This document shows, one piece after another, positions 15,714-23,946 of a stretch of 64,000 nucleotides of DNA. Both the position numbers and the translations under genes were made by a program. Positions within the stretch are counted from its first letter, which is position 1; each line of letters opens with the position of its first letter. Origin of the DNA: Streptomyces antibioticus (GTDB taxonomy: Bacteria; Actinomycetota; Actinomycetes; Streptomycetales; Streptomycetaceae); NCBI RefSeq assembly GCF_002019855.1, contig NZ_CM007717.1, positions 5,257,798-5,321,797 of the forward strand. Direction: 5' to 3'. The notes below the pieces were generated by a model. The model had not been told where the DNA came from. It ran no database searches and worked only from the letters and a program-made list of their open reading frames with translations.

Positions 15714-17275
15714 CCGCCGAGAGCAACAAGCGGCCCATCCGTCGCGCACTGGTCAGCGTCTACGACAAGACCGGCCTGGAGGAGCTCGCGCGCGGGCTGC
15801 ACGAGGCCGGTGTCGAGCTGGTGTCGACCGGCTCCACCGCCTCGCGCATCGCCGGTGCCGGTGTCCCCGTCACCAAGGTCGAGGAGCTGACCGGCTTCCC
15901 CGAGTGCCTGGACGGCCGGGTGAAGACCCTGCACCCCAAGGTGCACGCCGGCATCCTCGCCGACCTGCGGCTGGACAGCCACCGCGAGCAGCTCGCCGAG
16001 CTGGGCGTCGAGCCGTTCGACCTGGTCGTCGTGAACCTCTACCCGTTCCGCGAGACCGTCGCCTCCGGCGCCTCCCCGGACGAGTGCGTCGAGCAGATCG
16101 ACATCGGCGGCCCGTCCATGGTGCGCGCCGCCGCCAAGAACCACCCGTCGGTGGCCGTCGTGACCAGCCCGGCCCGCTACGGCGACGTCCTCGCCGCGGT
16201 CGCCGACGGCGGCTTCGACCTGGCCGCCCGCAAGCGGCTGGCCGCCGAGGCGTTCCAGCACACCGCCGCCTACGACGTGGCCGTCGCCTCCTGGTTCGCC
16301 TCGTCCTACGCGCCCGTCGACGAGTCCCGGTTCCCCGACTTCCTCGGCGCCACCTGGGAGCGCGAGAACACCCTGCGCTACGGCGAGAACCCGCACCAGC
16401 CCGCCGCGCTCTACGTCGACGGCTCGGGCACCGGACTCGCGGTCGCCGAGCAGCTCCACGGCAAGGAGATGTCGTACAACAACTACACGGACACGGACGC
16501 CGCCCGCCGTGCCGCGTACGACCACGACGAGCCGGCCGTCGCCATCATCAAGCACGCCAACCCGTGCGGTATCGCGGTCGGCGCGGATGTCGCCGAGGCG
16601 CACCGCAAGGCGCACGCCTGTGACCCGCTGTCGGCGTTCGGCGGGGTCATCGCCGTGAACCGGCCGGTCAGCAAGGAGCTGGCGGAGCAGGTCGCGGAGA
16701 TCTTCACCGAGGTCATCGTGGCCCCCGACTACGAGGAGGGCGCGCTGGAGGCCCTCGCCCGGAAGAAGAACATCCGGGTGCTGAAGGCGCCGGGCGCCCC
16801 CGCCGACCCGGTCGAGGTCAAGCCGATCGACGGCGGCGCCCTGCTCCAGGTCACCGACCGGCTCCAGGCCGAGGGCGACGACCCGGCCGACTGGACGCTG
16901 GCCACCGGCGAGGCGCTGAGCGCCGACGAGCTGGCCGAGCTGGCCTTCGCCTGGCGGGCCTGCCGGGCCGTGAAGTCCAACGCGATCCTGCTCGCCAAGG
17001 ACGGCGCCTCGGTCGGCGTCGGCATGGGCCAGGTCAACCGGGTCGACTCCGCGAAGCTCGCGGTGGAGCGGGCCGGCGCCGAGCGGGCGCGCGGCTCCTA
17101 CGCCGCCTCCGACGCGTTCTTCCCCTTCCCCGACGGGCTGGAGATCCTCGTCGAGGCCGGGGTGAAGGCCGTCGTCCAGCCGGGCGGTTCGGTCCGTGAC
17201 GAGCTGGTCGTCGAGGCCGCGAAGAAGGCCGGCGTCACCATGTACTTCACCGGGACGCGGCACTTCTTCCACTGA
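15710..17275 (+). CDS. purH: Bifunctional AICAR formyltransferase / IMP cyclohydrolase
   Basis: 521 residues, the standard length. The IMP cyclohydrolase domain is N-terminal (ALVSVYDKTGLEELARGLHE; KTLHPKVHAGIL; IGGPSMVRAAAKN). The AICAR formyltransferase domain follows, with RYGENPHQPAALY, the Lys-His pair in IIKHANPCGIA, and SAFGGVIAVN. It performs the last two steps to IMP using 10-formyl-THF. GTG 15710 overlaps the purN stop. The transcript ends at a hairpin 22 nt downstream. Confidence 0.97.
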   Translation: MTAESNKRPIRRALVSVYDKTGLEELARGLHEAGVELVSTGSTASRIAGAGVPVTKVEELTGFPECLDGRVKTLHPKVHAGILADLRLDSHREQLAELGVEPFDLVVVNLYPFRETVASGASPDECVEQIDIGGPSMVRAAAKNHPSVAVVTSPARYGDVLAAVADGGFDLAARKRLAAEAFQHTAAYDVAVASWFASSYAPVDESRFPDFLGATWERENTLRYGENPHQPAALYVDGSGTGLAVAEQLHGKEMSYNNYTDTDAARRAAYDHDEPAVAIIKHANPCGIAVGADVAEAHRKAHACDPLSAFGGVIAVNRPVSKELAEQVAEIFTEVIVAPDYEEGALEALARKKNIRVLKAPGAPADPVEVKPIDGGALLQVTDRLQAEGDDPADWTLATGEALSADELAELAFAWRACRAVKSNAILLAKDGASVGVGMGQVNRVDSAKLAVERAGAERARGSYAASDAFFPFPDGLEILVEAGVKAVVQPGGSVRDELVVEAAKKAGVTMYFTGTRHFFH

Positions 17276-17296
17276 GCCCACGCGCGCGTGAGCGAA

Positions 17297-17336
17297 GGTG
17301 CGGGCGGCCCCGGGTGGGGCCGGGACCGCCCGCACC
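17297..17336. terminator. Terminator between purH and the convergent secreted-protein gene
   Basis: Stem GGTGCGGGCGG (17297-17307) with CCGCCCGCACC (17326-17336), 11 bp, plus inner CCCC/GGGG pairing. It lies between two convergent genes. Confidence 0.75.
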
Positions 17337-17345
17337 GGTCCTCGG

Positions 17346-17810
17346 TCAGGTCAGCCACACGTTGCAGCTACTGACCCACTTGTGCGCGCGGATGTTGTTG
17401 TTCACGTTCTGGCCGCTGCTGAACGTGTTGTCGGACAGGTCGTCGGCGAAGTACTCGTAGGGCGACAGACACGTGTACCCCGTCTGGTACTGCTGGATGT
17501 ACCAGAACTGCACGATGTCGTTGCCGCCGGTGTAGCCGGCGTTCATGACGGACGACGCCTTGTCCCAGGCGTTGGCGAAGCCGCCGCCCGCGCTGTTCCA
17601 GTCGGGGTCGTTGCCCGCGGTGACGCCGAGCGGGTTGCCCTGGCAGTCGAAGGCGTCCCAGGCGTAGACGTTGCCGTTGCGGCCGGGCCACTTGCTGTTG
17701 CAGACGGTGGCCTGCGCGCCGGTCTCGGCGGCCTGGGCGGCCGTCGCCGGTGCGCCGAGGCCGAGCGCGGTCAGTCCGACGACCGCCGCCGTGGTGAAGA
17801 TCTTGCGCAT
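17346..17810 (-). CDS. Small secreted protein, peptidase-inhibitor I36-like
   Basis: 154 residues. A clear Sec signal peptide (MRKIFTTAAVVGLTALGLGA then PATAAQAAE) precedes a mature domain of about 125 residues with four cysteines (VCNSKW, FDCQG, YTCLSP, SSCNVW), probably two disulphides. AWDKASSVMNAG and DLSDNTFSSGQNVNNNI resemble the beta/gamma-crystallin-like I36 inhibitor family of Streptomyces; the assignment is by eye. Exported to the medium or cell wall. Monocistronic, with a terminator just past the stop. Confidence 0.8.
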   Translation of the reverse strand: MRKIFTTAAVVGLTALGLGAPATAAQAAETGAQATVCNSKWPGRNGNVYAWDAFDCQGNPLGVTAGNDPDWNSAGGGFANAWDKASSVMNAGYTGGNDIVQFWYIQQYQTGYTCLSPYEYFADDLSDNTFSSGQNVNNNIRAHKWVSSCNVWLT

Positions 17811-17861
17811 GATGGTCCCCTCGTTGGTGTCGCGTCGTGTGCTTCGGTTGTGTCGGTCGCG

Positions 17862-18782
17862 TCAGGCGCGCTGCGGCACGATCCGTACCGCGCGGTCGTA
17901 CGCCTGCCGCTGGAGGCGCCGATATGTGTCGAGCGCCTCGCCGTACCGGCTCGGGAGCCGGTCGACGTAGGAGGTCTCGCGGGCCGCCGCCACGGACCGC
18001 AGAGAGGTGGCGCGGGCGCAGCGGGCGTCGGCGACGGCGGTCGCCTTCTCGGTGGCGAACGCCCGCCCCGCGCCCGCTGGGCCGAGCCGGGCGGTGTTCT
18101 CCCGGACCGCGTCCCGGGCGGCCTGCGGGTCCGGATAGGACAGTCCCGCCTTCTCCATGCACCGTGACCAGGCGGCCACGGCGTCGGTGAGCCGCCGGTC
18201 GCGCAGCAGGTCGTCGGCGTACAGGGCGTTGAGGCCCGTGGCGGTCTTGGACACGCGGAACCAGGTGCCGGGGTCGCCGTAGAGGGCCTTCTCGGCCTCC
18301 GCCGTGCAGCCGCCGAGGCGTTTGCGGACCTCGCGGCCGCTGCCGGGCAGCTTGGCCGACAGCACCTGGAAGCGGTCGCCGCCGTCGAGCGCCTCGTCGA
18401 AGGCGGCACGGCGCGCGGGAGACAGCCCCTGCCGGTACACGGCGACGGGGTGGTGCAGCCGCCGGCGCTCCTGCCGGGCCTCGATGCGCCCGCCGTACCC
18501 GTACGCCTCGGCCCACGCCACGTCGTCCTGCACATAGCGCACCGGCATGGACTCGCGCAGGGTCAGGGTGCGGTCCTCGGCGTAGGAGAAGCCGTGCCGC
18601 TCCATGCACCGGGCGGTCAGCCGCTGCTGGGCGTCCTCGATCCGCAGTTCCTGCTGCCAGGTCAGCGGCCTCGGCCGGTCCTGACGGGCGGCGGCGGGGT
18701 CGTCCGTGCCCGTGCCGCACCCGGTCGCGACCACCCCCGTGACCGCCGCGACCGCGCACAGCGCGGCGAGCGCACGCCTCAT
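17862..18782 (-). CDS. Putative lipoprotein
   Basis: 306 residues from ATG 18782, chosen because it gives a lipoprotein signal (MRRALAALCAVAAVTGVVAT then GC, lipobox ATGC) behind a G-rich ribosome-binding site. The mature part is helical and Arg/Ala-rich, with cysteines in ARCMERHGFSY, GGCTAEAEK, SRCMEKAGLSYPD and DARCARA. Two CMExxGxSY-type motifs suggest a duplicated unit. Such secreted proteins are common in Streptomyces and have no known function. Probably membrane-anchored outside the cell. Confidence 0.8.
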   Translation of the reverse strand: MRRALAALCAVAAVTGVVATGCGTGTDDPAAARQDRPRPLTWQQELRIEDAQQRLTARCMERHGFSYAEDRTLTLRESMPVRYVQDDVAWAEAYGYGGRIEARQERRRLHHPVAVYRQGLSPARRAAFDEALDGGDRFQVLSAKLPGSGREVRKRLGGCTAEAEKALYGDPGTWFRVSKTATGLNALYADDLLRDRRLTDAVAAWSRCMEKAGLSYPDPQAARDAVRENTARLGPAGAGRAFATEKATAVADARCARATSLRSVAAARETSYVDRLPSRYGEALDTYRRLQRQAYDRAVRIVPQRA

Positions 18783-18885
18783 GGCACGTCCCCCCGTTTC
18801 CCCCGTGGGTTCCCCGTCGCCGCCCGTCTCCGGTGCGGCACTCACACCTTCGGGCAGACCGGGGCCGGGGGGTACCTCGGACTTC

Positions 18886-20547
18886 TCAGGGTCCGGTGGT
18901 ACGGCCGGAGGGCGCCCGGTCCGGGGGTGTGTACGCGTCGAGGTAGTGGGCGACCTGCTTCGCGTACGCCCGGTACGGGGCCGGCACCCCACCGGACTTG
19001 TTCACCTTGTCCCACGACGTCCGGTAGGCGACGGCGACCAGGACCCGCGGGTCCCCGGTGTTGTCCGAGGCCAGGCGCGGGGCGATCCAGCACAGGTAGC
19101 GGCCCATCGCCGGGATGGACTCGGCGGGCGGGAACGGCGGCGACGGGACGGTCTCGCCGGGTGTGCCGTCCTCGTTCATCCACCAGCGCAGCACCCGCGG
19201 GGTCCAGCGGGCGATGCCGTACTCGTCCTTCCCGGGGTCGGCGAGGTCCGGGTCGAAGTCGCTCTCCACCTTCAGCATGGCGGCGATCAGGGCCGGGGTG
19301 ACCGACGGATGGTCGCAGTCGTGCGCCGTCTCGACGATCAGCAGCCGGTACGCGCCCGGCACGCCCCGGTCGGTGCGCAGGTGCTCGGCCCCGTACGGCA
19401 CGACGCCCGTGTCCGCCGCGGCCCCGCCCGCCGCGGCGCCCCGCGCGGAGCCGAAGTCCCAGGTGGCGACGGTGTACCCGAGGCCCGCCACGGCGGCGGT
19501 GGCGAGCCCGGCGGCGAGGACGGCCGTACGACGGGCCAGTCGGCCGGGGAGAACGTGTGGGAGGCGGCCGGACGGGAGGCGTGCCAGGCGCCGTGAGCGG
19601 CCCTCGGCGGATGCCGTGTCCGTGACGGTCTCCACCCGGCGCAGGAGGGCCTCGGTGGAGATCCGGGCGGCGTGCGTACGGGCCAGGCAGGCGTGCACGA
19701 TCTCCCGCCAGGTGTCCGGGAGTTCGGGGGACAGCCGCAGTTCGGCGGTGCCGCGGGCGTGCGCGACGGCCGCGTCGCGGCGGGCCGTCGGGGTGGCGCC
19801 GGGCAGCGGGAAGGAGCCGGTGAGCACGAGATGGGCGAGGACGCCGAAGGCCCACACGTCGGCGGACGGGCGGATCCGGCGGCCCCGTTCGCCGATCTCG
19901 GCCCACAGCAGCTCGGGCGGGGTGTAGTCGGGGGTGGAGAAGGCGGGGGTGTAGGCGTGGGTGCCCTCCAGTTCGCCGGCCATGTTGAAATCGGCCAGCC
20001 GGGCCGAACCGTCCGCCATCAGCAGCACATTGGCGGGCTTGAGGTCGCCGTGCACCCAGCCCGCCCGGTGCAGTTGGGCGAGGCCCGCGCAGACCTGGGC
20101 GAGCAGCGGCGGCCCGGCGGCCGGCCGCGGGGTGCGCCTCAGCAGGGCGGACAGGGACGTCTCGGCCTTCTCCAGGACCAGCACGGTGGCGCCGTCGAGA
20201 TGCGGGCGGCCGGGGTCGTCCACGGTGAGGGTCTCGTAGAGCCGGATCAGCCGCGGGCTGCTCAGCCGGCTCAGCAACTCTGTCTCCCGCTCGGCCAGTT
20301 CGCGCAGATGAGTGAGCTGGCGCGGGGTGTGGGTGCCGGTGGGCAGGAACTTCAGGGCGGCGGTCTCGGGCAGGTCCGCCGGCGTCCGCGCCGCGGCATC
20401 GTTGTCAGACGCCTTCCCGGCAGGCCGCCGCCGGGCCGCGTAGACGCTGCCGAACGCGCCGCTCGCGAGGGGTTCGCGCACCTCCCAGCGGCCGATCCGG
20501 TAGCCGGGCGGCACCCGGACCGTGGGGGAGCCGGGGGAGCCGCTCAC
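18886..20547 (-). CDS. Ser/Thr protein kinase with membrane helix and transglycosylase-like ectodomain
   Basis: 553 residues. Kinase domain (about 16-300): Gly-rich loop LASGAFGSVY (27-36), ATP-binding lysine in ALKF (Lys 66), catalytic loop HGDLKPANVLL, activation segment opening ADFNMAG (DFN instead of DFG), APE-like TPPELLW, and ADVWAFGVL. A basic juxtamembrane region leads into one membrane helix (VLAAGLATAAVAGLGYTVAT, about 365-385). The outer part has DCDHPSVTPALIAAMLKVES and DEYGIARWTPRVLRWWM, which resemble lytic-transglycosylase (SLT/lysozyme-like) folds including the E-S pair. GTG 20547 overlaps the FHA gene stop (GTGA). Possibly a cell-wall-sensing kinase; the ligand is unknown. 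Confidence 0.85.
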   Translation of the reverse strand: MSGSPGSPTVRVPPGYRIGRWEVREPLASGAFGSVYAARRRPAGKASDNDAAARTPADLPETAALKFLPTGTHTPRQLTHLRELAERETELLSRLSSPRLIRLYETLTVDDPGRPHLDGATVLVLEKAETSLSALLRRTPRPAAGPPLLAQVCAGLAQLHRAGWVHGDLKPANVLLMADGSARLADFNMAGELEGTHAYTPAFSTPDYTPPELLWAEIGERGRRIRPSADVWAFGVLAHLVLTGSFPLPGATPTARRDAAVAHARGTAELRLSPELPDTWREIVHACLARTHAARISTEALLRRVETVTDTASAEGRSRRLARLPSGRLPHVLPGRLARRTAVLAAGLATAAVAGLGYTVATWDFGSARGAAAGGAAADTGVVPYGAEHLRTDRGVPGAYRLLIVETAHDCDHPSVTPALIAAMLKVESDFDPDLADPGKDEYGIARWTPRVLRWWMNEDGTPGETVPSPPFPPAESIPAMGRYLCWIAPRLASDNTGDPRVLVAVAYRTSWDKVNKSGGVPAPYRAYAKQVAHYLDAYTPPDRAPSGRTTGP

Positions 20548-21290
20548 CGCCCGGTCACCTCCAGCAGCGCGAGGTCGTCCTCGCGCACCAGGTCGAAGCG
20601 GAGCGCCAGCGAGACGAGGGACTCCTTCTTGCCGTTGAGGCGCGGTCCTGGGTCCGCCGTCTCCGGGCCGGGCTTGAGGCGCAGCTTCACGGCCAGGTAG
20701 TCGATGTTCCACTGCACCGAGGTGCGGGAGGCGGCGGGCCAGCCGGGCCGCAGCCGGGTCACGACCTGCTCGACCGTGGGCAGCGGGGCGTGCGGCGCGC
20801 CGCGCAGCCTCGGCTCGCACAGGGCGGCCAGCACCGCGAAGTAGCGCTTCGAGCGGTCCAGGGCGAAGGCGGGCGCCGTCGTCGCCCCGTCCAGGCCGGA
20901 CGCGGCGCCCATATAGTCGTGGCGCGGCGCCCACACCTCGACCGGCAGCAGATCGCCCGCCGCGGGCAGCACGATCCGCGCGAACTCGAAGGGGACCGGC
21001 GCGTCCAGCCGCCCCGGCGCGACCTTGATGTGCTCGCCCGCGCCCTCCGGGTTCTCCACCACATAGGTCTGCTCGCGGCTGAAGTTGCCCAGTATCCAGA
21101 ACGCGCCCTGCGCGGTGATCTCGCCCGCCCGCCGGGAGACCCCCTGGTGGGGGATCGCCAGGTCGTTGTCGCGCGCCGAACGCCCGAAGGTCAGCCGCTC
21201 ACCGGGGGCGAGCCGGAGCGGGCGCCGGGGCTCCTGGCCGCCGCGCCCGTCGCCCGGGTCCCCCGGTGGTACGACGATGATGCTGTACAC
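20544..21290 (-). CDS. FHA domain protein partnered with the kinase
   Basis: 248 residues from GTG 21290 (GGGAG seven bases upstream); GTG 21311 is an alternative. The N-terminal FHA domain (about 25-110) shows LTFGRSARDNDLAI, the phosphothreonine-site HQGVSRRAGEI, and a further conserved block. The C-terminal part (about 160-248) has a winged-helix-like segment (LPTVEQVVTRLRPGWP; TSVQWNIDYLAVKLRLKP). FHA domains bind phosphothreonine peptides, so this is probably a substrate or reader of the kinase whose gene overlaps its stop by 4 nt. Confidence 0.85.
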   Translation of the reverse strand: MYSIIVVPPGDPGDGRGGQEPRRPLRLAPGERLTFGRSARDNDLAIPHQGVSRRAGEITAQGAFWILGNFSREQTYVVENPEGAGEHIKVAPGRLDAPVPFEFARIVLPAAGDLLPVEVWAPRHDYMGAASGLDGATTAPAFALDRSKRYFAVLAALCEPRLRGAPHAPLPTVEQVVTRLRPGWPAASRTSVQWNIDYLAVKLRLKPGPETADPGPRLNGKKESLVSLALRFDLVREDDLALLEVTGR

Positions 21291-21343
21291 GCTGTGTCTC
21301 CCGCTCCCCACCCGCGCCTACCGCATCAGGGTGGGTGACGGAA

Positions 21344-21374
21344 CGGGGCCGTGTCACGGTGTGACACGGCCCCG
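21344..21374 (-). terminator. Terminator upstream of the FHA-kinase pair
   Basis: A 14-bp perfect stem, CGGGGCCGTGTCAC (21344-21357) and GTGACACGGCCCCG (21361-21374), with a 3-nt loop. It follows the stop of the leftward membrane protein gene (21424) by 50 nt and so should isolate it from the FHA-kinase operon. Confidence 0.8.
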
Positions 21375-21423
21375 AGGAGGAATGGCGCGAACTGGTCAGT
21401 GGCCGCGCCGGTTCAGCGTCGCG

Positions 21424-22026
21424 TCAGTACCGCGGACGCTTGAACCACTCCGCGCTGGCGCGCTTCGCGGCGAAGACGATCACCAGGACCGCGAGGATCA
21501 TGACGAGCAGGCCGAGGCCGTACATCCCGAGCGAGAAGATGCCGCTCACGATCGCGAACGAGCCGTAGACGATCGAGCAGACGCGCACGCCGTTGCCGCC
21601 GCCCGCGTACTGGAGCAGGAGCACCACGCCGAGCACCGCGAAGACGGCGGCCAGGCCGATGAAGAAGATGACGACGCCCTTGCCCAGGTCGGCGTAGCGC
21701 TCGGCCTCGGCGTCACCGGTGACGCCGGCCTCCAGCATCGTCTTGTCCCACTCGGACAGCGCCTTGAGGTAGACACCCGAGATGACGACGTGCGCCAGGG
21801 CGATCACGCCGAGCAGGATCTGCGCGGCGCGCGTGATGGCCGGGATCTGGGTGGGGACGTAGCCGCCGCCGTACGGCTGGGAGACCGGCGGGGCCGCCGG
21901 GTAGCCGTAGCCCTGCTGCGGGGCGCCGTACCCCTGCTGCGGGGGCTGGCCGGGGTAGCCGTAACCGGGAGGGCCGGGCTGCTGGGGCGGCTGCCCGTAG
22001 GGGTTGTTCGGGTCGCCGAAACTCAT
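21424..22026 (-). CDS. Pro/Gly/Tyr-rich four-helix membrane protein
   Basis: 200 residues from ATG 22026 (strong GGAGGAAGGA upstream). Residues 1-60 are Pro/Gln/Gly/Tyr-rich (repeated PPQQ and GYGYP), and four membrane helices follow (about 65-90, 115-140, 145-170, 172-192). The C-terminus is AKRASAEWFKRPRY. This architecture is common for Streptomyces membrane proteins of unknown function. Transcribed alone, ending at the hairpin 21344-21374. Confidence 0.8.
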   Translation of the reverse strand: MSFGDPNNPYGQPPQQPGPPGYGYPGQPPQQGYGAPQQGYGYPAAPPVSQPYGGGYVPTQIPAITRAAQILLGVIALAHVVISGVYLKALSEWDKTMLEAGVTGDAEAERYADLGKGVVIFFIGLAAVFAVLGVVLLLQYAGGGNGVRVCSIVYGSFAIVSGIFSLGMYGLGLLVMILAVLVIVFAAKRASAEWFKRPRY

Positions 22027-22304
22027 GGCGGTCCTTCCTCCGTAGTGCACCGGGGTGCGGGGACGACGGGCGGCGCGGTTTCGGAGGAAGAGGTGCGGAT
22101 GCGGTTGATCCCCCCGGTACAGCCCGCGGCACTGTGCCGTCAATCGTTCTGCAATGGCCGGTTTGTTGTCCAGCCGCATTCCGCAGGTGTTGTGCAAGTG
22201 CAACATCCACGATCAAGGACGCGGGCGGGGTGCCGGGCGCGGGGTGTCACCTGCGAGGTCACCCGGATTGGAACCCGGGACCCGTCATCCGGGAGGATGG
22301 GACC
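22027..22304. other. Divergent intergenic region upstream of folD
   Basis: 278 bp with no gene. A repeated TGCAA pattern centred near 22190-22203 (TTGTGCAAGTGCAAC) forms an imperfect inverted repeat and may be a regulator site. The folD ribosome-binding site GGGAGG is at about 22290. No ZTP or THF aptamer segments were found. Confidence 0.4.
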
Positions 22305-23159
22305 ATGACCGCCCAGATTCTCGATGGCAAGGCCACCGCAGCCGAGATCAAGTCCGATCTGACCGCCCGCGTGGCGGCGCTGAAGGAGAAGGGCGTCACG
22401 CCCGGCCTCGGCACGATCCTCGTCGGCGACGACCCCGGCAGCCAGAAGTACGTCGCGGGCAAGCACCGCGACTGCGCCCAGGTCGGTATCGCCTCCATCC
22501 AGCGCGAACTGCCCGCCACGGCCACCCAGGAGGAGATCGAGGCGGTCGTCCGCGAGCTGAACGACGACCCGGCGTGCACCGGGTACATCGTGCAGCTCCC
22601 GCTGCCCAGGGGCATCGACGAGAACCGCGTCCTGGAGCTGATGGATCCGGCCAAGGACGCCGACGGCCTGCACCCCATGAACCTCGGGCGTCTCGTCCTC
22701 AACGAACCCGCCCCGCTGCCCTGCACCCCGCACGGCGTCCTGACGCTCCTGCGGCGGTTCGGCGTGGAGATCAAGGGCGCCGAGGTCGTGGTCGTCGGCC
22801 GCGGTGTCACCATCGGCCGCCCGATGCCGCTGCTGCTCACCCGGCGCAGCGAGAACGCCACCGTCACCCAGTGCCACACCGGCACCCGGGACCTCGCGGC
22901 GCACCTGCGGCGCGCGGACATCATCGTCGCGGCCGCCGGCTCCGCCCATCTGATCCGGGCCGAGGACGTCAAGCCGGGCGCCGCCGTCCTCGACGTCGGT
23001 GTCTCCCGCGACGCCGAAGGCCGGATCGTCGGGGACGTCCACCCGGACGTGCGCGAGGTGGCCGGCTGGATCTCCCCGAACCCCGGCGGGGTCGGCCCGA
23101 TGACCCGCGCCCAGTTGCTCGTGAACGTGGTCGAGGCGGCGGAACGCAGTGTCGGCTGA
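22305..23159 (+). CDS. folD: Methylenetetrahydrofolate dehydrogenase / cyclohydrolase
   Basis: 284 residues from ATG 22305 (GGGAGG upstream). The bifunctional cytoplasmic enzyme converts 5,10-methylene-THF to 10-formyl-THF. The catalytic lysine lies in the YVxxK motif of SQKYVAGKHRDC; GYIVQLPLPRGID, KDADGLHPMNLG, the NADP loop VVVGRGVTIGRPMPLLL and the signature PNPGGVGPMT are present. It supplies the cofactor used by PurN and PurH and receives one-carbon units from GlyA. The downstream DUF3017 gene overlaps its end by 11 nt. Confidence 0.96.
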   Translation: MTAQILDGKATAAEIKSDLTARVAALKEKGVTPGLGTILVGDDPGSQKYVAGKHRDCAQVGIASIQRELPATATQEEIEAVVRELNDDPACTGYIVQLPLPRGIDENRVLELMDPAKDADGLHPMNLGRLVLNEPAPLPCTPHGVLTLLRRFGVEIKGAEVVVVGRGVTIGRPMPLLLTRRSENATVTQCHTGTRDLAAHLRRADIIVAAAGSAHLIRAEDVKPGAAVLDVGVSRDAEGRIVGDVHPDVREVAGWISPNPGGVGPMTRAQLLVNVVEAAERSVG

Positions 23160-23676
23160 CGGCACCCCGGGCGGACCCGAGGACGACAAGGACACGCAGG
23201 GCGGCCGGACCGCCCCGGACGTGCGGGACCCCGACGAGATCGAGGTGCGCGACCCCGTCAGCGCGCCGGGTCCCGACGGTGTGCCGCGCCGCACCACTCG
23301 CCGCTTCCCGAAGTTCACCCGGGACACCGCCCGCCCCGAGGGCGGCGGCCGGGCGGCGGACGCGGACGCGCTGGCGGCCCGGCAGTGGCCGATCATCGCG
23401 GTCCTGGCGACGGTCGCGCTCGGCCTGCTGCTCACCGCGCTCGACCAGTTCCGGATCGGGACGATACTGATCGGCGTCGCGCTGCTGGCCGGTGCGGTGC
23501 TGCGCTGGCTGCTGCCCAACGTCGGCATGCTCGCCGTCCGCTCCCGCTTCACGGACATAGTGACGTACGGGGTGCTGGGCTCGGCGATCGTCCTGCTGGC
23601 GATGATGGCGCAGCCGAATCCTTGGCTGCAGATCCCCTTCCTCAAGGACACCCTGCACTTCACGGTCGCCAACTGA
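23149..23676 (+). CDS. DUF3017 domain membrane protein
   Basis: 175 residues from GTG 23149, overlapping folD by 11 nt. A charged N-terminus (about 1-75) precedes three membrane helices: WPIIAVLATVALGLLLTAL, IGTILIGVALLAGAVLRWLL and a third after FTDIVTYGVLG. DUF3017 proteins regularly follow folD in actinobacteria; function unknown. The unit ends at the hairpin at 23685. Confidence 0.85.
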   Translation: MSADGTPGGPEDDKDTQGGRTAPDVRDPDEIEVRDPVSAPGPDGVPRRTTRRFPKFTRDTARPEGGGRAADADALAARQWPIIAVLATVALGLLLTALDQFRIGTILIGVALLAGAVLRWLLPNVGMLAVRSRFTDIVTYGVLGSAIVLLAMMAQPNPWLQIPFLKDTLHFTVAN

Positions 23677-23684
23677 CGTACGCG

Positions 23685-23723
23685 CGGCGGCCCGTCCTCT
23701 CCCCCGAGAAGGACGGGCCGCCG
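23685..23723 (+). terminator. Terminator of the folD operon
   Basis: A 14-bp perfect stem (CGGCGGCCCGTCCT, 23685-23698; AGGACGGGCCGCCG, 23710-23723) with an 11-nt loop, starting 8 nt after the DUF3017 stop. Confidence 0.85.
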
Positions 23724-23946
23724 TCGTGTTCCACGCTCGCGCACGGTGACGGCCCGTTCAACGGCTGTCCACGCGCTGTGTCATGGAAGTGACAGTTCCG
23801 GAACCCTGTGGCGGTCCTGCCACGGACGCGCGCCTGATGTGCGCTCGTCGTGCCGATACGTTGACAGTTCGGCCATGTGTCCCGAATCGTCGGTACCTCG
23901 GGGTCCGCGTGGCCCGTGGGGGGACCGTGTGCAGGGAGGGGGGCCG

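Noticed and set aside
22254..22285. tRNA T-arm-like sequence upstream of folD (minus strand GGGTTCCAATCC)
   Set aside because: Only a 4-bp stem and a wrong base at the conserved purine; no matching acceptor, D or anticodon arms nearby.
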